From JAWKNZ01 sp041391425 (GTDB lineage: Bacteria > Bdellovibrionota_B > Oligoflexia > Oligoflexales > JAWKNZ01), in assembly GCA_041391425.1 (NCBI GenBank), contig JAWKNZ010000008.1, forward strand, positions 177,269 through 241,268: a DNA stretch of 64,000 bases, given 5' to 3'. The notes under the pieces were generated by a model. That model had not been told where the DNA came from. It saw nothing but the letters and a program-made list of their open reading frames with translations, and did no database searches. Position numbers and translations under genes: made by a program. Positions 8,927-18,016 of this stretch are shown in pieces. How positions within the stretch are numbered: the first letter of the stretch is position 1; each line of letters opens with the position of its first letter.

Positions 8927-9889
8927 TCAACTATCTGCCAGTTGTTTCCATATACTTTGCATATCTTCCGGGACTGGACACTCCAATTCCACTAACTTTT
9001 CCGTTACTGGATGCAAAAAAGAGAGGCAAGCTGCATGCAAGCACAAACGGTCTGCTTCTGTCAAACGTAATACCCTTTCGGTCAGACCATGATCCATATA
9101 CTCTAAAAAAACACTTTCATCAGGATAATACTTTTTTTCACCAACAAGCGGTAACCCATACCAAGCCGCATGAATGCGAATCTGGTGTGTTCTACCAGTC
9201 AGTGGTAATACTCTTAAATAACAATGAGAATTTGTCTTTTCCACCACTTCAAAAAACGTTTGTGAAGGCAGACCATCTTGCACAACCCATTTTTTTAAAC
9301 GAAAAGAAGAATGAGGATAATCGCCTATCTTTTCATTTACAGACCATTGATCATTTGTAGGAATTCCACGAACAAAAGCAATGTAGACTTTTTTCATAAC
9401 GCGATGTCGAAACTCTTCAGACAGCTTTGCCCTTAACTCGGGCGTTCCAGCACATAGCACAATTCCGCTAGTTTCTCTATCTAGACGATGGACTGCCGCC
9501 CATTCATGTCCAAGTTTTTCTCTTATTACTTCAGAAAAAGTATTTTTAAAGTACCTTCCTCCTTCATGCATAGGCAAGTTAGATGGCTTATAAACCGCAA
9601 TAATTCCATCTTGTTCCCACAACACTTCAATTTTTCGGTCTACTTCAGGTTCAGATACTTGTGGGTGGAAATAGCAGATTGAATCATCCACCCTAAGCCT
9701 ATATGCAGCTCGCACAGCCTTGCGATTAATCAACACTTCATCATTTTTGATTCTCTTTTTCCAAGAACTTCTGGTCAAAAACGGAAATTGCTCAGCAAGA
9801 AATTCGTCTAATCGACGTCCGCAGTCCTTATGTTCAATTTCTTTCCCCAATGCTCTAAAATCACTAGGAAGTTCTCTCTCAATATTCAT
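8927..9889 (-). CDS. RluA-family RNA pseudouridine synthase
   Basis: A 320-residue enzyme that isomerises uridine to pseudouridine in rRNA or tRNA. It has an N-terminal S4-like RNA-binding segment (RRLDEFLAEQFPFLTRSSWKK, about 24-45) and the catalytic domain with HRLDRETSG, whose Asp is the nucleophile, followed by KVYIAFVRG and the late motif PLTGRTHQIRIH. Which site it modifies (RluC, RluD or other) cannot be told from motifs. It converges with the TIGR02147 gene, 41 bases apart. Confidence 0.9.
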   Translation of the reverse strand: MNIERELPSDFRALGKEIEHKDCGRRLDEFLAEQFPFLTRSSWKKRIKNDEVLINRKAVRAAYRLRVDDSICYFHPQVSEPEVDRKIEVLWEQDGIIAVYKPSNLPMHEGGRYFKNTFSEVIREKLGHEWAAVHRLDRETSGIVLCAGTPELRAKLSEEFRHRVMKKVYIAFVRGIPTNDQWSVNEKIGDYPHSSFRLKKWVVQDGLPSQTFFEVVEKTNSHCYLRVLPLTGRTHQIRIHAAWYGLPLVGEKKYYPDESVFLEYMDHGLTERVLRLTEADRLCLHAACLSFLHPVTEKLVELECPVPEDMQSIWKQLADS

Positions 9890-10259
9890 TTTGCGCTATA
9901 TAACTCAATTGAAATTACCTGAAAAAACCTTAAATACACTACCTCGGCCAAATAGCAACCGATTTTTCACATCCTAAAAAGCTTCTATTTACATGAAAAA
10001 TTATATATTTTTAGATAGTTATGATTATTTATCGCCCTATTTAAAACATCTACCAATAAAACCTATGGCATGTATTTTATTTGAATTTTTCAAGGTATCT
10101 GAACTTTCTGAAAAAATGTCCGATATTACTATGAGGCTGGTCTTGACACAAAGCACTAAGACACCAACGAATCAGAGCTATCGCTCTTTCTGACGCGATA
10201 TAAGGGAAGCTCACAAGACTGCTTCTAATAAAACAAGCAGAGGGATGAAAGATAATCGC
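9890..10259. other. Intergenic region upstream of the 10260 gene
   Basis: 370 bases without a supported gene. It holds the second copy of TTAGATAGTTAT (10011) and a small hairpin, AGAGC-TATC-GCTCT near 10176. A 66-codon plus-strand frame here has no ribosome site or family match and I leave it out. Confidence 0.4.
10011..10022 (+). repeat. 12-mer TTAGATAGTTAT, copy 2
   Basis: Identical to the copies at 7921 and 34871. It lies about 240 bases before the hypothetical gene at 10260 and just beyond the divergent RluA-type gene start at 9889, so either gene could use it. Confidence 0.35.
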
Positions 10260-10637
10260 ATGGGAAAAATTATAAAATTTCCAACAAATCATAGATTTCA
10301 AGATCAGATAACCAAAGAAGTGTATCCGAGTTATGAATCTGCCTTATCAGAGTTTATGGAAAAAATAGAAACCAAAGAATTCTTCCAAGCAGGAGTCCCG
10401 CTAAGCTGGTTACTCCATATCGGCGTACCTACGGCTACAAAATTTGCTAAAATCTATCATAAGAAAATTCAGAAAGAACCTGCCATTAAAGAAGATTTAG
10501 CAAAATTAGCACTTTACATAAAATCAAGCTCAGCTAACGATTTCATTCATATAATGCACAAGTGTTTTGATGTTCAAGGTACTCAAGCCATCAATTTATA
10601 TATCCAAATAAAAAAAAATATACAAAAGCAAAGCTGA
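10260..10637 (+). CDS. Hypothetical cytoplasmic protein
   Basis: A 125-residue, helix-rich protein starting MGKIIKFPTNHRFQ. No signal peptide or membrane segment. The middle (FQAGVPLSWLLHIGVPTATKFAKIYHKK) looks like a folded helical hairpin and the end is Lys-rich. No family is recognised. Start choice is uncertain: the frame also offers an ATG at 10245 with no room for a ribosome site, so the second ATG is used. It converges with tdh, eight bases away. Confidence 0.55.
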   Translation: MGKIIKFPTNHRFQDQITKEVYPSYESALSEFMEKIETKEFFQAGVPLSWLLHIGVPTATKFAKIYHKKIQKEPAIKEDLAKLALYIKSSSANDFIHIMHKCFDVQGTQAINLYIQIKKNIQKQS

Positions 10638-10645
10638 AACGACAG

Positions 10646-11671
10646 CTATCTCCAATCTAAGATAACTTTACCAGATTGTCCATTTTGCATAACAGCAAAG
10701 CCTTTTTCAAACTCATCAACAGGATAGTGATGGGTGATAACTTTAGAAATATCAAGACCGCTCTGCAACATAGAAGACATTTTATACCATGTCTCATACA
10801 TTTCACGTCCGTATATCCCTTTTATATGAATTCCCTTAAATGTAATCAAACTCCAGTCAATAGCAACAGAGTCAGGAAAAATGCCCAACAAACCTATCCG
10901 TCCCCCATTATTCATAGCAGAAAGCATAGCTCGAAAAGCATTACCATTACCTGACATTTCCAAGCCGACATCAAACCCCTCTGTCATGCCGATAACCTGC
11001 ATAACGTCAGCAAGAGTTTCTCTGCCAGGATTAGAAATATATGTAGCGCCCAATGATTTAGCTAATTCCAACCGATAATCATTTACATCCGTAACAACTA
11101 TATTCCTAGCGCCAACATGCTTACAAATAGCAGCAGCCATTATGCCAATTGGGCCAGCGCCAGTAATCAAGACGTCTTCGCCAACAAGATCGAAAGAAAG
11201 GGCTGTATGCGTTGCGTTACCGTAAGGATCAAAGATCGAAGCCACATCATCAGAAATATCATCAGACAATTTAAAAGCATTATCGCTTGGAATTACCAAA
11301 TATTCGGCAAAGCAACCAGATCGATTGACACCAACACCTAGGGTGTGATTGCATAAGTGCCTTCTTCCAGCTCGACAGTTACGACAATGACCACAGGTAA
11401 TATGCCCCTCCCCAGAAACACGATCGCCAACATTATACCCTTTGACATGTGAGCCTACTTCACAAACACGCCCTACAAATTCATGCCCAGTTATAAGAGG
11501 AACGGGTATCGTCTTTTTAGACCATTCATCCCAATTATAAATATGAAGGTCTGTTCCACATATTGCAGTTTTAATAATCTTTATTTTAACATCATTAGCA
11601 CCGCAAACAGGTTCAGGCTCATCACTCATCCAAAGCCCTGGCTTCGCTTCTTTTTTTACTAACGCCTTCAT
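10646..11671 (-). CDS. tdh: L-threonine 3-dehydrogenase
   Basis: Oxidises L-threonine with NAD+ to 2-amino-3-ketobutyrate in the cytoplasm. A 341-residue zinc medium-chain dehydrogenase: catalytic zinc ligands in AICGTDLHIYNWDEW and GHEFVG, the structural zinc lobe CGHCRNCRAGRRHLC, and the Rossmann motif ITGAGPIGIMAAAI. The HIYNWDEW stretch is specific to Tdh. AAGGA precedes the ATG. It lies downstream of kbl on the same strand, so the two enzymes convert threonine to glycine and acetyl-CoA. Confidence 0.96.
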   Translation of the reverse strand: MKALVKKEAKPGLWMSDEPEPVCGANDVKIKIIKTAICGTDLHIYNWDEWSKKTIPVPLITGHEFVGRVCEVGSHVKGYNVGDRVSGEGHITCGHCRNCRAGRRHLCNHTLGVGVNRSGCFAEYLVIPSDNAFKLSDDISDDVASIFDPYGNATHTALSFDLVGEDVLITGAGPIGIMAAAICKHVGARNIVVTDVNDYRLELAKSLGATYISNPGRETLADVMQVIGMTEGFDVGLEMSGNGNAFRAMLSAMNNGGRIGLLGIFPDSVAIDWSLITFKGIHIKGIYGREMYETWYKMSSMLQSGLDISKVITHHYPVDEFEKGFAVMQNGQSGKVILDWR

Positions 11672-11804
11672 CTTGCCATCCTTAATGATACGCTTGCCTA
11701 CGCAATAAAACCTACATCAATCCTTAACACCACAAACTACCCAATATCGCAATGCATATAACTTCAAAAAAATCTCTATGTCGTTTTTTAAAAAGCCCCT
11801 AATT

Positions 11805-12992
11805 TTAACTAAGAACTCCGAATTGCTTACCCACTTTTTCAAAAGATTGGATTGCAAATTCGATATCTTCTTTAGAGTGGCCGGCTGAAATCTGAGTACG
11901 AATTCTCGCTTGTCCTTTTGGCACAACAGGAAAGGAAAAGCCAATAACATAAATGCCTTCAGCTAATAAACTACTTGCTATTTCCTGCGCAAGCTTCGCT
12001 TCTCCCAACATGATAGGGACAATAGGATGCACCCCATCTATAATAGTAAATCCCAATTTTTTCATCTCATCACGGAAAAAATGAGTGTTTTCCATTAAAC
12101 GCTTTCGACTATCGCTATTGCTACGTATAAGATCAATTGCCGCAATCGACGTACGGACAATAACAGGAGCCAAAGTATTGGAAAATAAATAGGGGCGCGA
12201 ACGCTGCCTTAACCACTCAACAATTTCTTTTTTAGCTGCAGTATAACCTCCAGAGGCGCCACCCAAAGCTTTACCTAAAGTACCCGTAACAATATGAACG
12301 CGCCCTTCAACATTACAATATTCAATCGAACCTCGTCCATGGTCTCCTAAAAATCCAACGGCATGAGAGTCATCGACCATCACCATTGCACCAAACTCAT
12401 CTGCTAGGTCACAAATACCAGATAAATTGGCAATAATTCCATCCATTGAAAAAACACCATCTGTGGCGATTAACTTAAACCGTGCATCTTTTGCTTCTTC
12501 TAATTTGATCTTTAGATCATCCAAATCATTATTTTTATATCGTAGCCGCTTTGCTTTACACAACCGCACACCATCTATAATACTAGCATGGTTTAACGAA
12601 TCACTAATTATCGCATCTTCTGGGCCCAACAATGTTTCAAATAAACCAGTGTTAGCGTCAAAACAAGATGAATATAAAATTGTATCTTCCATTCCTAAAA
12701 ATTCAGAAATTTTTTCTTCAAGTTCTTTATGAATCGATTGTGTACCACATATAAAACGCACTGAAGACATGCCAAAGCCATATTCATCGATTGCAGCTTT
12801 TGCTATATTTTTTAATTCTTCACGATTCGAAAAGCCTAAATAATTATTTGCACAAAAATTAAGGACTTCACTGCCATTGGAAATAATATGGGCCATCTGT
12901 GGTGACGTAATAATTCGTTCTTCTTTATAGAGTCCCGCTTTTTTAATATCTTCAATTTCTTGCCTTAAATATTCGCTAAATTCCAATGCCAT
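11805..12992 (-). CDS. kbl: Glycine C-acetyltransferase (2-amino-3-ketobutyrate CoA ligase)
   Basis: Cleaves 2-amino-3-ketobutyrate with CoA to glycine and acetyl-CoA, using pyridoxal phosphate. The 395-residue protein matches the alpha-oxoamine synthase family: NNYLGFSNREEL, the substrate region FGMSSVRFICGTQSIHKELE, the aspartate in VDDSHAVGFLG and the cofactor lysine in TGTLGKALGGASGG. GGGG lies before the ATG. It is paired with tdh in the usual kbl-tdh order, 133 bases apart. Confidence 0.96.
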   Translation of the reverse strand: MALEFSEYLRQEIEDIKKAGLYKEERIITSPQMAHIISNGSEVLNFCANNYLGFSNREELKNIAKAAIDEYGFGMSSVRFICGTQSIHKELEEKISEFLGMEDTILYSSCFDANTGLFETLLGPEDAIISDSLNHASIIDGVRLCKAKRLRYKNNDLDDLKIKLEEAKDARFKLIATDGVFSMDGIIANLSGICDLADEFGAMVMVDDSHAVGFLGDHGRGSIEYCNVEGRVHIVTGTLGKALGGASGGYTAAKKEIVEWLRQRSRPYLFSNTLAPVIVRTSIAAIDLIRSNSDSRKRLMENTHFFRDEMKKLGFTIIDGVHPIVPIMLGEAKLAQEIASSLLAEGIYVIGFSFPVVPKGQARIRTQISAGHSKEDIEFAIQSFEKVGKQFGVLS

Positions 12993-13039
12993 ACGAGTAC
13001 CCCATATATATCATTCTAAGACTCTATTAATACCTTTGT

Positions 13040-14104
13040 TTATGGCATTTGCCCAACAGATAGTCTAGTCTCTATTTGTTCTATTGTTGCATATAGTACA
13101 TCCGTTGCATTAGGTTTAATCAATTCAATAGCTTTACCTAATCTTTTATCAGCATTAACAAATAAGCTGATTAAAGCATTACGCTGAAGCCCTTCTTTTT
13201 TTGCTCTTGTCATTGGGCTTCCACCAAATGTCTTTTCATAAAAAATTTGATCCATAATCGCGACTTCAAATAAATCTATACCATCATCAATTCTGAAAGG
13301 TAGACTGCTTTCTATACTTGCTTTGCGATTATAAGGGCATACCAATTGACAAATATCACAGCCAAACCAATAGTATTTAAATACGTGCCAAAATTCTTCA
13401 GGTATAACACCGCGGTGCTCAATCGAGTAATAGGCAAAACATTTTCTAGCATCAAGCTGATAGTCCTGTGACAATGCTCCAGTTGGGCAGTAGATTTGAC
13501 ACCTAGTACAACTACCACACCCCCCCTGAGAAGTACGCTTATTTTGCAGGACCACAGAGCGTTTGGGGATCTCGAATTTTAGAGTTAGAAGCGCTTCAGC
13601 AAGTAATAGCCAACTGCCTTCTTGCGAATCAATATAGCAAGTATTTTTCCCAATAAAACCTTTACCAATACGAGCGGCCAAAGCTCGTTCCATTATAGGA
13701 GCGCTATCTGTAATAACCCGATAGTTAAATGAAAGATCCATATCCACTTTTAACTTTTCTAAAACACTGATAAGGCGCTTTTTTAGAATTTTATGATAAT
13801 CGCGAATACGAGCATATTGGGCTACTCTAGGGAAGGCCTTTCCAGTAAATCTTTTATCTCCTTGGTTATAGTTAAGGGCAACGACTAGAGCTGATTTCAC
13901 CTCTGGGTGCAAATTCCTAGGATCTTCACGGCAATGACTGTGATTTTCTAAATATCCCATACCTGCATGCTTACCAGCGGCTAGCCAATCATTAAAACGA
14001 CGATAATCCGGCTCAGATTGCAATGATACCAAACCAATATATTTAAGATTATCTTCCTCACAAAATATCTTAAATTTGGCATCAATCTGTTCAAATAAAT
14101 TCAT
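13040..14104 (-). CDS. queG: Epoxyqueuosine reductase
   Basis: Performs the last step of queuosine synthesis, reducing epoxyqueuosine in tRNA with cobalamin and two 4Fe-4S clusters. The 354-residue protein shows both cluster motifs (GGCGSCTRCQIYCPTGAL and FGCDICQLVCPYNR) and the conserved GKNTCYID and SIEHRG segments. Cobalamin use makes the PduO-type adenosyltransferase and Fe-S carriers in this window relevant partners. It lies upstream of kbl but with a 47-base gap, so co-transcription is possible only. Confidence 0.95.
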   Translation of the reverse strand: MNLFEQIDAKFKIFCEEDNLKYIGLVSLQSEPDYRRFNDWLAAGKHAGMGYLENHSHCREDPRNLHPEVKSALVVALNYNQGDKRFTGKAFPRVAQYARIRDYHKILKKRLISVLEKLKVDMDLSFNYRVITDSAPIMERALAARIGKGFIGKNTCYIDSQEGSWLLLAEALLTLKFEIPKRSVVLQNKRTSQGGCGSCTRCQIYCPTGALSQDYQLDARKCFAYYSIEHRGVIPEEFWHVFKYYWFGCDICQLVCPYNRKASIESSLPFRIDDGIDLFEVAIMDQIFYEKTFGGSPMTRAKKEGLQRNALISLFVNADKRLGKAIELIKPNATDVLYATIEQIETRLSVGQMP

Positions 14105-14420
14105 AAAAATTTCTTATCTGTTATTACACAATTTTGGCTCGCCTAATCAAATGGCAAAGTCCCATATAAAAGCGGTTGTTTTTAAAAAATTGAAGCTCTA
14201 TAACTACGTTGGCTCTAGTAAGAGGCCAAAGCCTAACATAGCCCGTTTTCTCCCAACTTATCAAAAATATATTAAGGAGAGCAAAGCCTATCAGGCGATA
14301 CTTGCCTTAAAAAATTTGAGGAGATAGTACATTTGGCACAGTGACGGATGCTTTTTAGACGTAACACAGTATAATAAGCTTTGCTCTCATTAGTATGTAA
14401 TATAGGCACAGATAACAAAC
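14105..14420. other. Intergenic region upstream of the VOC gene
   Basis: 316 bases that hold only one weak 58-codon frame (14151-14327). TTGGCACAGTGACGG near 14332 resembles half of a sigma-54 site but lacks the GC element at the right distance, so no promoter is called. Confidence 0.35.
14151..14327 (+). CDS. Possible small basic protein, 58 residues
   Basis: An ATG-to-TAG frame giving a Lys/Arg-rich product (VFKKLKLYNYVGSSKRPKP, then FLPTYQKYIKES). The composition looks coding, but there is no ribosome site before the ATG and no family match. It starts 46 bases past the divergent queG start. Listed as possible only. Confidence 0.22.
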   Translation: MAKSHIKAVVFKKLKLYNYVGSSKRPKPNIARFLPTYQKYIKESKAYQAILALKNLRR

Positions 14421-14858
14421 ATGCTAGACAAAATAGAAAAAAAATTCTCAATTTCTGGCTTGAACCATTTAGGGCTCATAGTAGAAGACATTGCTATTGC
14501 CAGAGAATGGTACTGTAATGCCTTAGGCTTAGAGATTATAGAAGACCGTGGCGAGATTATTTTCCTGCGTGCTGGCAGTGATGTTATAGCAATAAAAACA
14601 CCTGCTATGGCTGTAGCAAAACCTGAACATAGCGAACAGCGAGACATGAATTACAGGAGTAGTGGTGGTTGGCAAGCCATGGATCATTATGGATTTTTTG
14701 CCAAAAACCGACAAGAGGTCGATAACTTCGCCGCAATGTTAAACGAGAAAAATATCCATATTATAAAAGGCCCCTATGACCGTAAAGATGGGCGTAGCGT
14801 CTATTTTCGAGATCCTTGCGGCAATGTGGGTGAATACTTCTTTTATATAGCAGACTAA
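14421..14858 (+). CDS. VOC (glyoxalase/bleomycin resistance/dioxygenase) superfamily protein
   Basis: A 145-residue vicinal oxygen chelate protein. It has two beta-alpha-beta repeats with possible metal ligands in order: HLGLIVEDI near residue 15, MDHYGFF near 88 and GNVGEYFF near the end. Members bind a divalent metal and act on small molecules such as methylglyoxal adducts, antibiotics or catechols; the substrate cannot be told here. It stands alone between queG and aroE on the opposite strand. Confidence 0.85.
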   Translation: MLDKIEKKFSISGLNHLGLIVEDIAIAREWYCNALGLEIIEDRGEIIFLRAGSDVIAIKTPAMAVAKPEHSEQRDMNYRSSGGWQAMDHYGFFAKNRQEVDNFAAMLNEKNIHIIKGPYDRKDGRSVYFRDPCGNVGEYFFYIAD

Positions 14859-14896
14859 AAGCTGGACTTGCTAATTTAAAGACAGCCTTATCATAC

Positions 14897-15063
14897 ATCC
14901 GGGATCTGAAATTTTTTGAAAAACTGTAGTATTTTCAACGAATTCGAAGTTCGCTCAGATGCTAGGCGCGAGGAGGTGGGAAACCGCAGTATACATGTTG
15001 GTACATGAAGATTTCCTGACGACAAAGCAACGCCGCAACCGGCTAGAAATTCGGATCCGGGAT
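14897..15063. repeat. Intergenic long-hairpin element 1 (TACAT/GTACAT core)
   Basis: Outer arms starting ATCCGGGATCTGAA (left) and ending ATTCGGATCCGGGAT (right) are imperfect inverted repeats. Inside lies GGGAAACC, then the core TACATGTTGGTACATGAAGA, then GATTTCC, giving a nested stem. It is related to the elements at 19880 and 39344 by the core and by the outer-inner-core order. It fills the space between the VOC gene and aroE. Confidence 0.6.
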
Positions 15064-15126
15064 ACATGGCATATAAGCGAAAAAACTGGATGCCTATAAA
15101 TACACAAGTAAAAGCGCACCCTTTCT

Positions 15127-15936
15127 CTAGAGCTTTAAATGCTCCCAAATAGCTCTATACGGAACAGATCGCTTCCACCACAACTCTTGCGCAAGCCTTG
15201 CCTGTTCTATAAGCATAGGCAGCCCGTCCTGATTACAAATTCCATTCTTCCTACTATAATCTAAAAGCGCTGAATGACTGCCATAAGTTAAATCAACAAA
15301 AGTTCCATCGAATGTTTTTAAACAAGGCACCAGATACTCTAATGGATCCCCTCTTAATGGCCCACTAGTTGCTTGAACCATCAACACTTTAGACTGATCT
15401 AGTTGCGATAAATCCTGACTTATTGCACCCAGTGATAAGGAAGAAAAATCTATTCTCTTTACCACCTCTGTCAATCCACTATCATTGGCTTTATTGCGAC
15501 GATATATTTTAATATCTATACCAGGTTTAACTAAATCAATTGCTTCAATAAGGCTAAAAACAACTCCTCCCGAACCTAAAATCAATACGGCGTCGAAGTC
15601 TTCTAACGATCTATCTATATGCGATAGCGCCTGTATAAAGCCACTTCCATCAGTTGAACTTGCGCACCAATTACCATCATCATCTTTATATAAAGTATTA
15701 ATAGATTTATTTTTTATAGAAAACATTCTAGCAACAGCAGATTTATGTGGCGTAGTAATATTTAAACCTTGTCCTTCCAATTGGAAGCTAGATATAAAGG
15801 ATTCCAATGAGGACTGAGGGATATCAAAAAGATCATATGAAACCGGCAGATTTAACATTCCTGCTGAAAAGCGGTGTATTACCGGTGATAAGCTATAAGA
15901 AATATGATGTCCTAAAAGGCCAAATTTCCCCAACAT
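15127..15936 (-). CDS. aroE: Shikimate dehydrogenase
   Basis: Reduces 3-dehydroshikimate with NADPH in aromatic amino acid synthesis. The 269-residue protein has the substrate-binding SYSLSPVIHRF, the catalytic Lys in NITTPHK, and a nucleotide-binding loop LGSGGVVFSLIEAI in place of the usual GAGGAA. Later motifs are VDLTYGS and QDGLPMLIEQA (usually DG--ML--QA). Slightly diverged but complete. Downstream of an uncharacterised membrane protein gene on the same strand, 56 bases apart. Confidence 0.93.
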   Translation of the reverse strand: MLGKFGLLGHHISYSLSPVIHRFSAGMLNLPVSYDLFDIPQSSLESFISSFQLEGQGLNITTPHKSAVARMFSIKNKSINTLYKDDDGNWCASSTDGSGFIQALSHIDRSLEDFDAVLILGSGGVVFSLIEAIDLVKPGIDIKIYRRNKANDSGLTEVVKRIDFSSLSLGAISQDLSQLDQSKVLMVQATSGPLRGDPLEYLVPCLKTFDGTFVDLTYGSHSALLDYSRKNGICNQDGLPMLIEQARLAQELWWKRSVPYRAIWEHLKL

Positions 15937-15992
15937 ATAGCCTCCAGTAATTGATCAGTTAAGCGCTAATATCCAAACAACCTGAATATTAG

Positions 15993-16694
15993 TCATAAAC
16001 TACCATGATGTGAACGAGGCCCTTCTGTAAGTAATTCCAAATACCCCGACAGATCAGAAATATAGGAAGGCTCATCAAAAAATCTAATTTTCACCAGATA
16101 AGATTCAGGCTTTCCTCCAATAGAGCGGCAATTAAGAACCTCACCTTTAGCAATCGCGTTTGGATTTCCGCTGTAATTTGGTAGGCTATTTAAATAAAAA
16201 GTTACTAAATCATTTTTTATCAATAACTTCGGTGAAACAAAGGAGGCTTGATGTAAGTCCAAACTTCGTAAATATCCATCTTCTAATACCGATGGCTTTT
16301 CTAAAATATGCGATGATCCCGACGAACTTACTGGGCCAATTTTTTTCCCTGCAACGACAGCGCCTTTTCTTTTGAACTTTTTCTGCGAAACATCTGATAA
16401 ATCTCGATGCTTCGAGTCAAACTTCACTCCTAAAAACAAGTTTTCTGCTCTAACTCCCTCAATCTCACCTAATAAGGTATGATTTCGCGATAAGCGATTC
16501 AACAAGACAAGAGCCGCAAGAATTAGCATTAATATAAGGAATATAATACCATAGGCAGATGAAAAAAATCCTTCACCTGACCATTGCCCAATCGCAATCG
16601 CATCTGCTTCACCGCCAGCTTCTTGCCCATATAAGATAGCATCAAAGAACGTACCTATTAAAAAAGCAGACAAGCAGCTGCCTATAAAAAACAA
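15993..16694 (-). CDS. Hypothetical membrane protein with a possible PilZ-like end
   Basis: A 233-residue protein with two membrane segments (about residues 3-22 and 47-66), a basic linker (KKFKRKGAVVAGKK) and a soluble C-terminal domain. That domain has a beta pattern (LVTFYLN, AKGEVLNCRS, YLVKIRFFD) that resembles a PilZ barrel, but the RxxxR c-di-GMP motif is not visible. The start codon is TTG at 16694 with only a distant AGGA, so the N-terminus is uncertain. It lies upstream of aroE on the same strand. Confidence 0.6.
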   Translation of the reverse strand: MFFIGSCLSAFLIGTFFDAILYGQEAGGEADAIAIGQWSGEGFFSSAYGIIFLILMLILAALVLLNRLSRNHTLLGEIEGVRAENLFLGVKFDSKHRDLSDVSQKKFKRKGAVVAGKKIGPVSSSGSSHILEKPSVLEDGYLRSLDLHQASFVSPKLLIKNDLVTFYLNSLPNYSGNPNAIAKGEVLNCRSIGGKPESYLVKIRFFDEPSYISDLSGYLELLTEGPRSHHGSL

Positions 16695-17005
16695 TTTGAT
16701 AAAAATATTCCTAATAATAGTAACCCTTTAGCAAAAATACTGCAAAAATAGTAACCCTCCCCGAAATATCCACACTCTTAAGATCAAAAATAAGACAAAT
16801 CAAGAGGCAGCAGGATTCTACGCCAAAGAAGCGACATTATTCAACAACTATCACAGCGGCGGCGACAAAATTTGCCCCAATAAAACTCTTCGACAATAAA
16901 CAGAACAGAACTTCTTGCGATAAATGATGCTTTTTTCTAAAACAAAATATAGGTCGCTTAACTCAAACGCCTTTTGTTACCTAAACAGCGAATTTTAAAT
17001 GAAAA
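16695..17005. other. Divergent intergenic region between the 15993 gene and ribF
   Basis: 311 bases without a supported gene. A direct repeat, ATAGTAACCCT, occurs near 16717 and 16750. No RNA gene or FMN riboswitch features were seen ahead of ribF. Confidence 0.35.
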
Positions 17006-18016
17006 ATGAAAGCATCTGCAACACTTATGGATTTTAAAATAATACAAAACACAATGCCAATCCCATCAACATGCTCCAGACAATCAGCCGTAACCATTGG
17101 CAACTTCGACGGTTGTCACCTTGGGCATCAAACCCTCATCAATCGCATCATAGAAGAGGCTGACTCTAGCCCTATGCAACGCATCGCTATCAGTTTTACA
17201 CCACATCCAGAAATGTATTTTCACCCAAACAAAAGCCAAAAACTTCAGAATTTATTTATGAGTGAGCAAAAATCCAGAGCTTTCTCAGAATTGGGTATCG
17301 ATATCCATATCGAGCAAGAATTTAATGATGATTTTTCTCACCTTAGTCGAGAAGCATTTTTAGAAAATTATCTACTTGCAAGCCTGCAAACTAAAGTCAT
17401 CGTCGTAGGAGAAAACTTTCTTTTTGGCTACCAAAGAAAAGGATCAGCAAACTGGCTGAAATCACAAGCACAAAGTAAAAATTTAAAAGTTGAAGTTTTA
17501 CCACCATCGTTATTTGAGGATAAGCCCATTAGCAGTACTAGAATTCGACGCGCATTGGCAGAACAAGGAGACGTTGAGGCTGCATTCAAAATGCTAGGAA
17601 GGCCTTATCTAATTGACGGCATAATTGTCAAAGGTAAGCAGCTAGGACGATCTATTGGAATTCCCACTATAAACCTCTCAGAAACTAGACAATTAACTCC
17701 TAAAAATGGAGTATACGTTGGCCGTGTATTCCTAAATAAAGACTTACAAACGAAAGCAAGCGTAATGTCACTTCCTAATAACAGTATCCCTGCAGTTTTT
17801 AATGTAGGCTTACGCCCAACAATAAATAACAACGAACAACAGATAAAAATAGAAGCCCATCTGCTATACGGATCATGGGAACTAGATCAATTATATGGAT
17901 ATTCAGCCGGATTCTATTTCCAAAAACGACTAAGGGATGAAAAAAAATTTGCAAATTTGGAAGAATTAAAAATACAGATCAATAAAGATATTCATTCAGC
18001 CAAAATGCTATTTTGA
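17006..18016 (+). CDS. ribF: Bifunctional riboflavin kinase / FAD synthetase
   Basis: Phosphorylates riboflavin to FMN and adenylates FMN to FAD. The N-terminal half has the nucleotidyltransferase motifs VTIGNFDGCHLGHQTLI (HxGH) and SSTRIRRAL; the C-terminal half is the kinase with GRSIGIPTINLS and VFNVGLRPT. The 336-residue length is slightly above average because of an N-terminal extension, and a second ATG at 17027 is an equally good start. Its last nine bases overlap the convergent TVP38-like gene. Confidence 0.95.
   Translation: MKASATLMDFKIIQNTMPIPSTCSRQSAVTIGNFDGCHLGHQTLINRIIEEADSSPMQRIAISFTPHPEMYFHPNKSQKLQNLFMSEQKSRAFSELGIDIHIEQEFNDDFSHLSREAFLENYLLASLQTKVIVVGENFLFGYQRKGSANWLKSQAQSKNLKVEVLPPSLFEDKPISSTRIRRALAEQGDVEAAFKMLGRPYLIDGIIVKGKQLGRSIGIPTINLSETRQLTPKNGVYVGRVFLNKDLQTKASVMSLPNNSIPAVFNVGLRPTINNNEQQIKIEAHLLYGSWELDQLYGYSAGFYFQKRLRDEKKFANLEELKIQINKDIHSAKMLF

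Noticed and set aside
8794..9360. 188-codon plus-strand frame across the end of the TIGR02147 gene
   Set aside because: It is the opposite strand of the RluA-type synthase gene, which has clear catalytic motifs.
9993..10193. 66-codon plus-strand frame
   Set aside because: No ribosome site, no recognised features, and it ends in low-complexity sequence; treated as intergenic.
14330..14350. Sigma-54 promoter (TTGGCAC) ahead of the VOC gene
   Set aside because: The -12 TTGC element is missing at the required spacing.
14891..15148. 85-codon minus-strand frame
   Set aside because: It runs through hairpin element 1, so the open frame is a by-product of the repeat.
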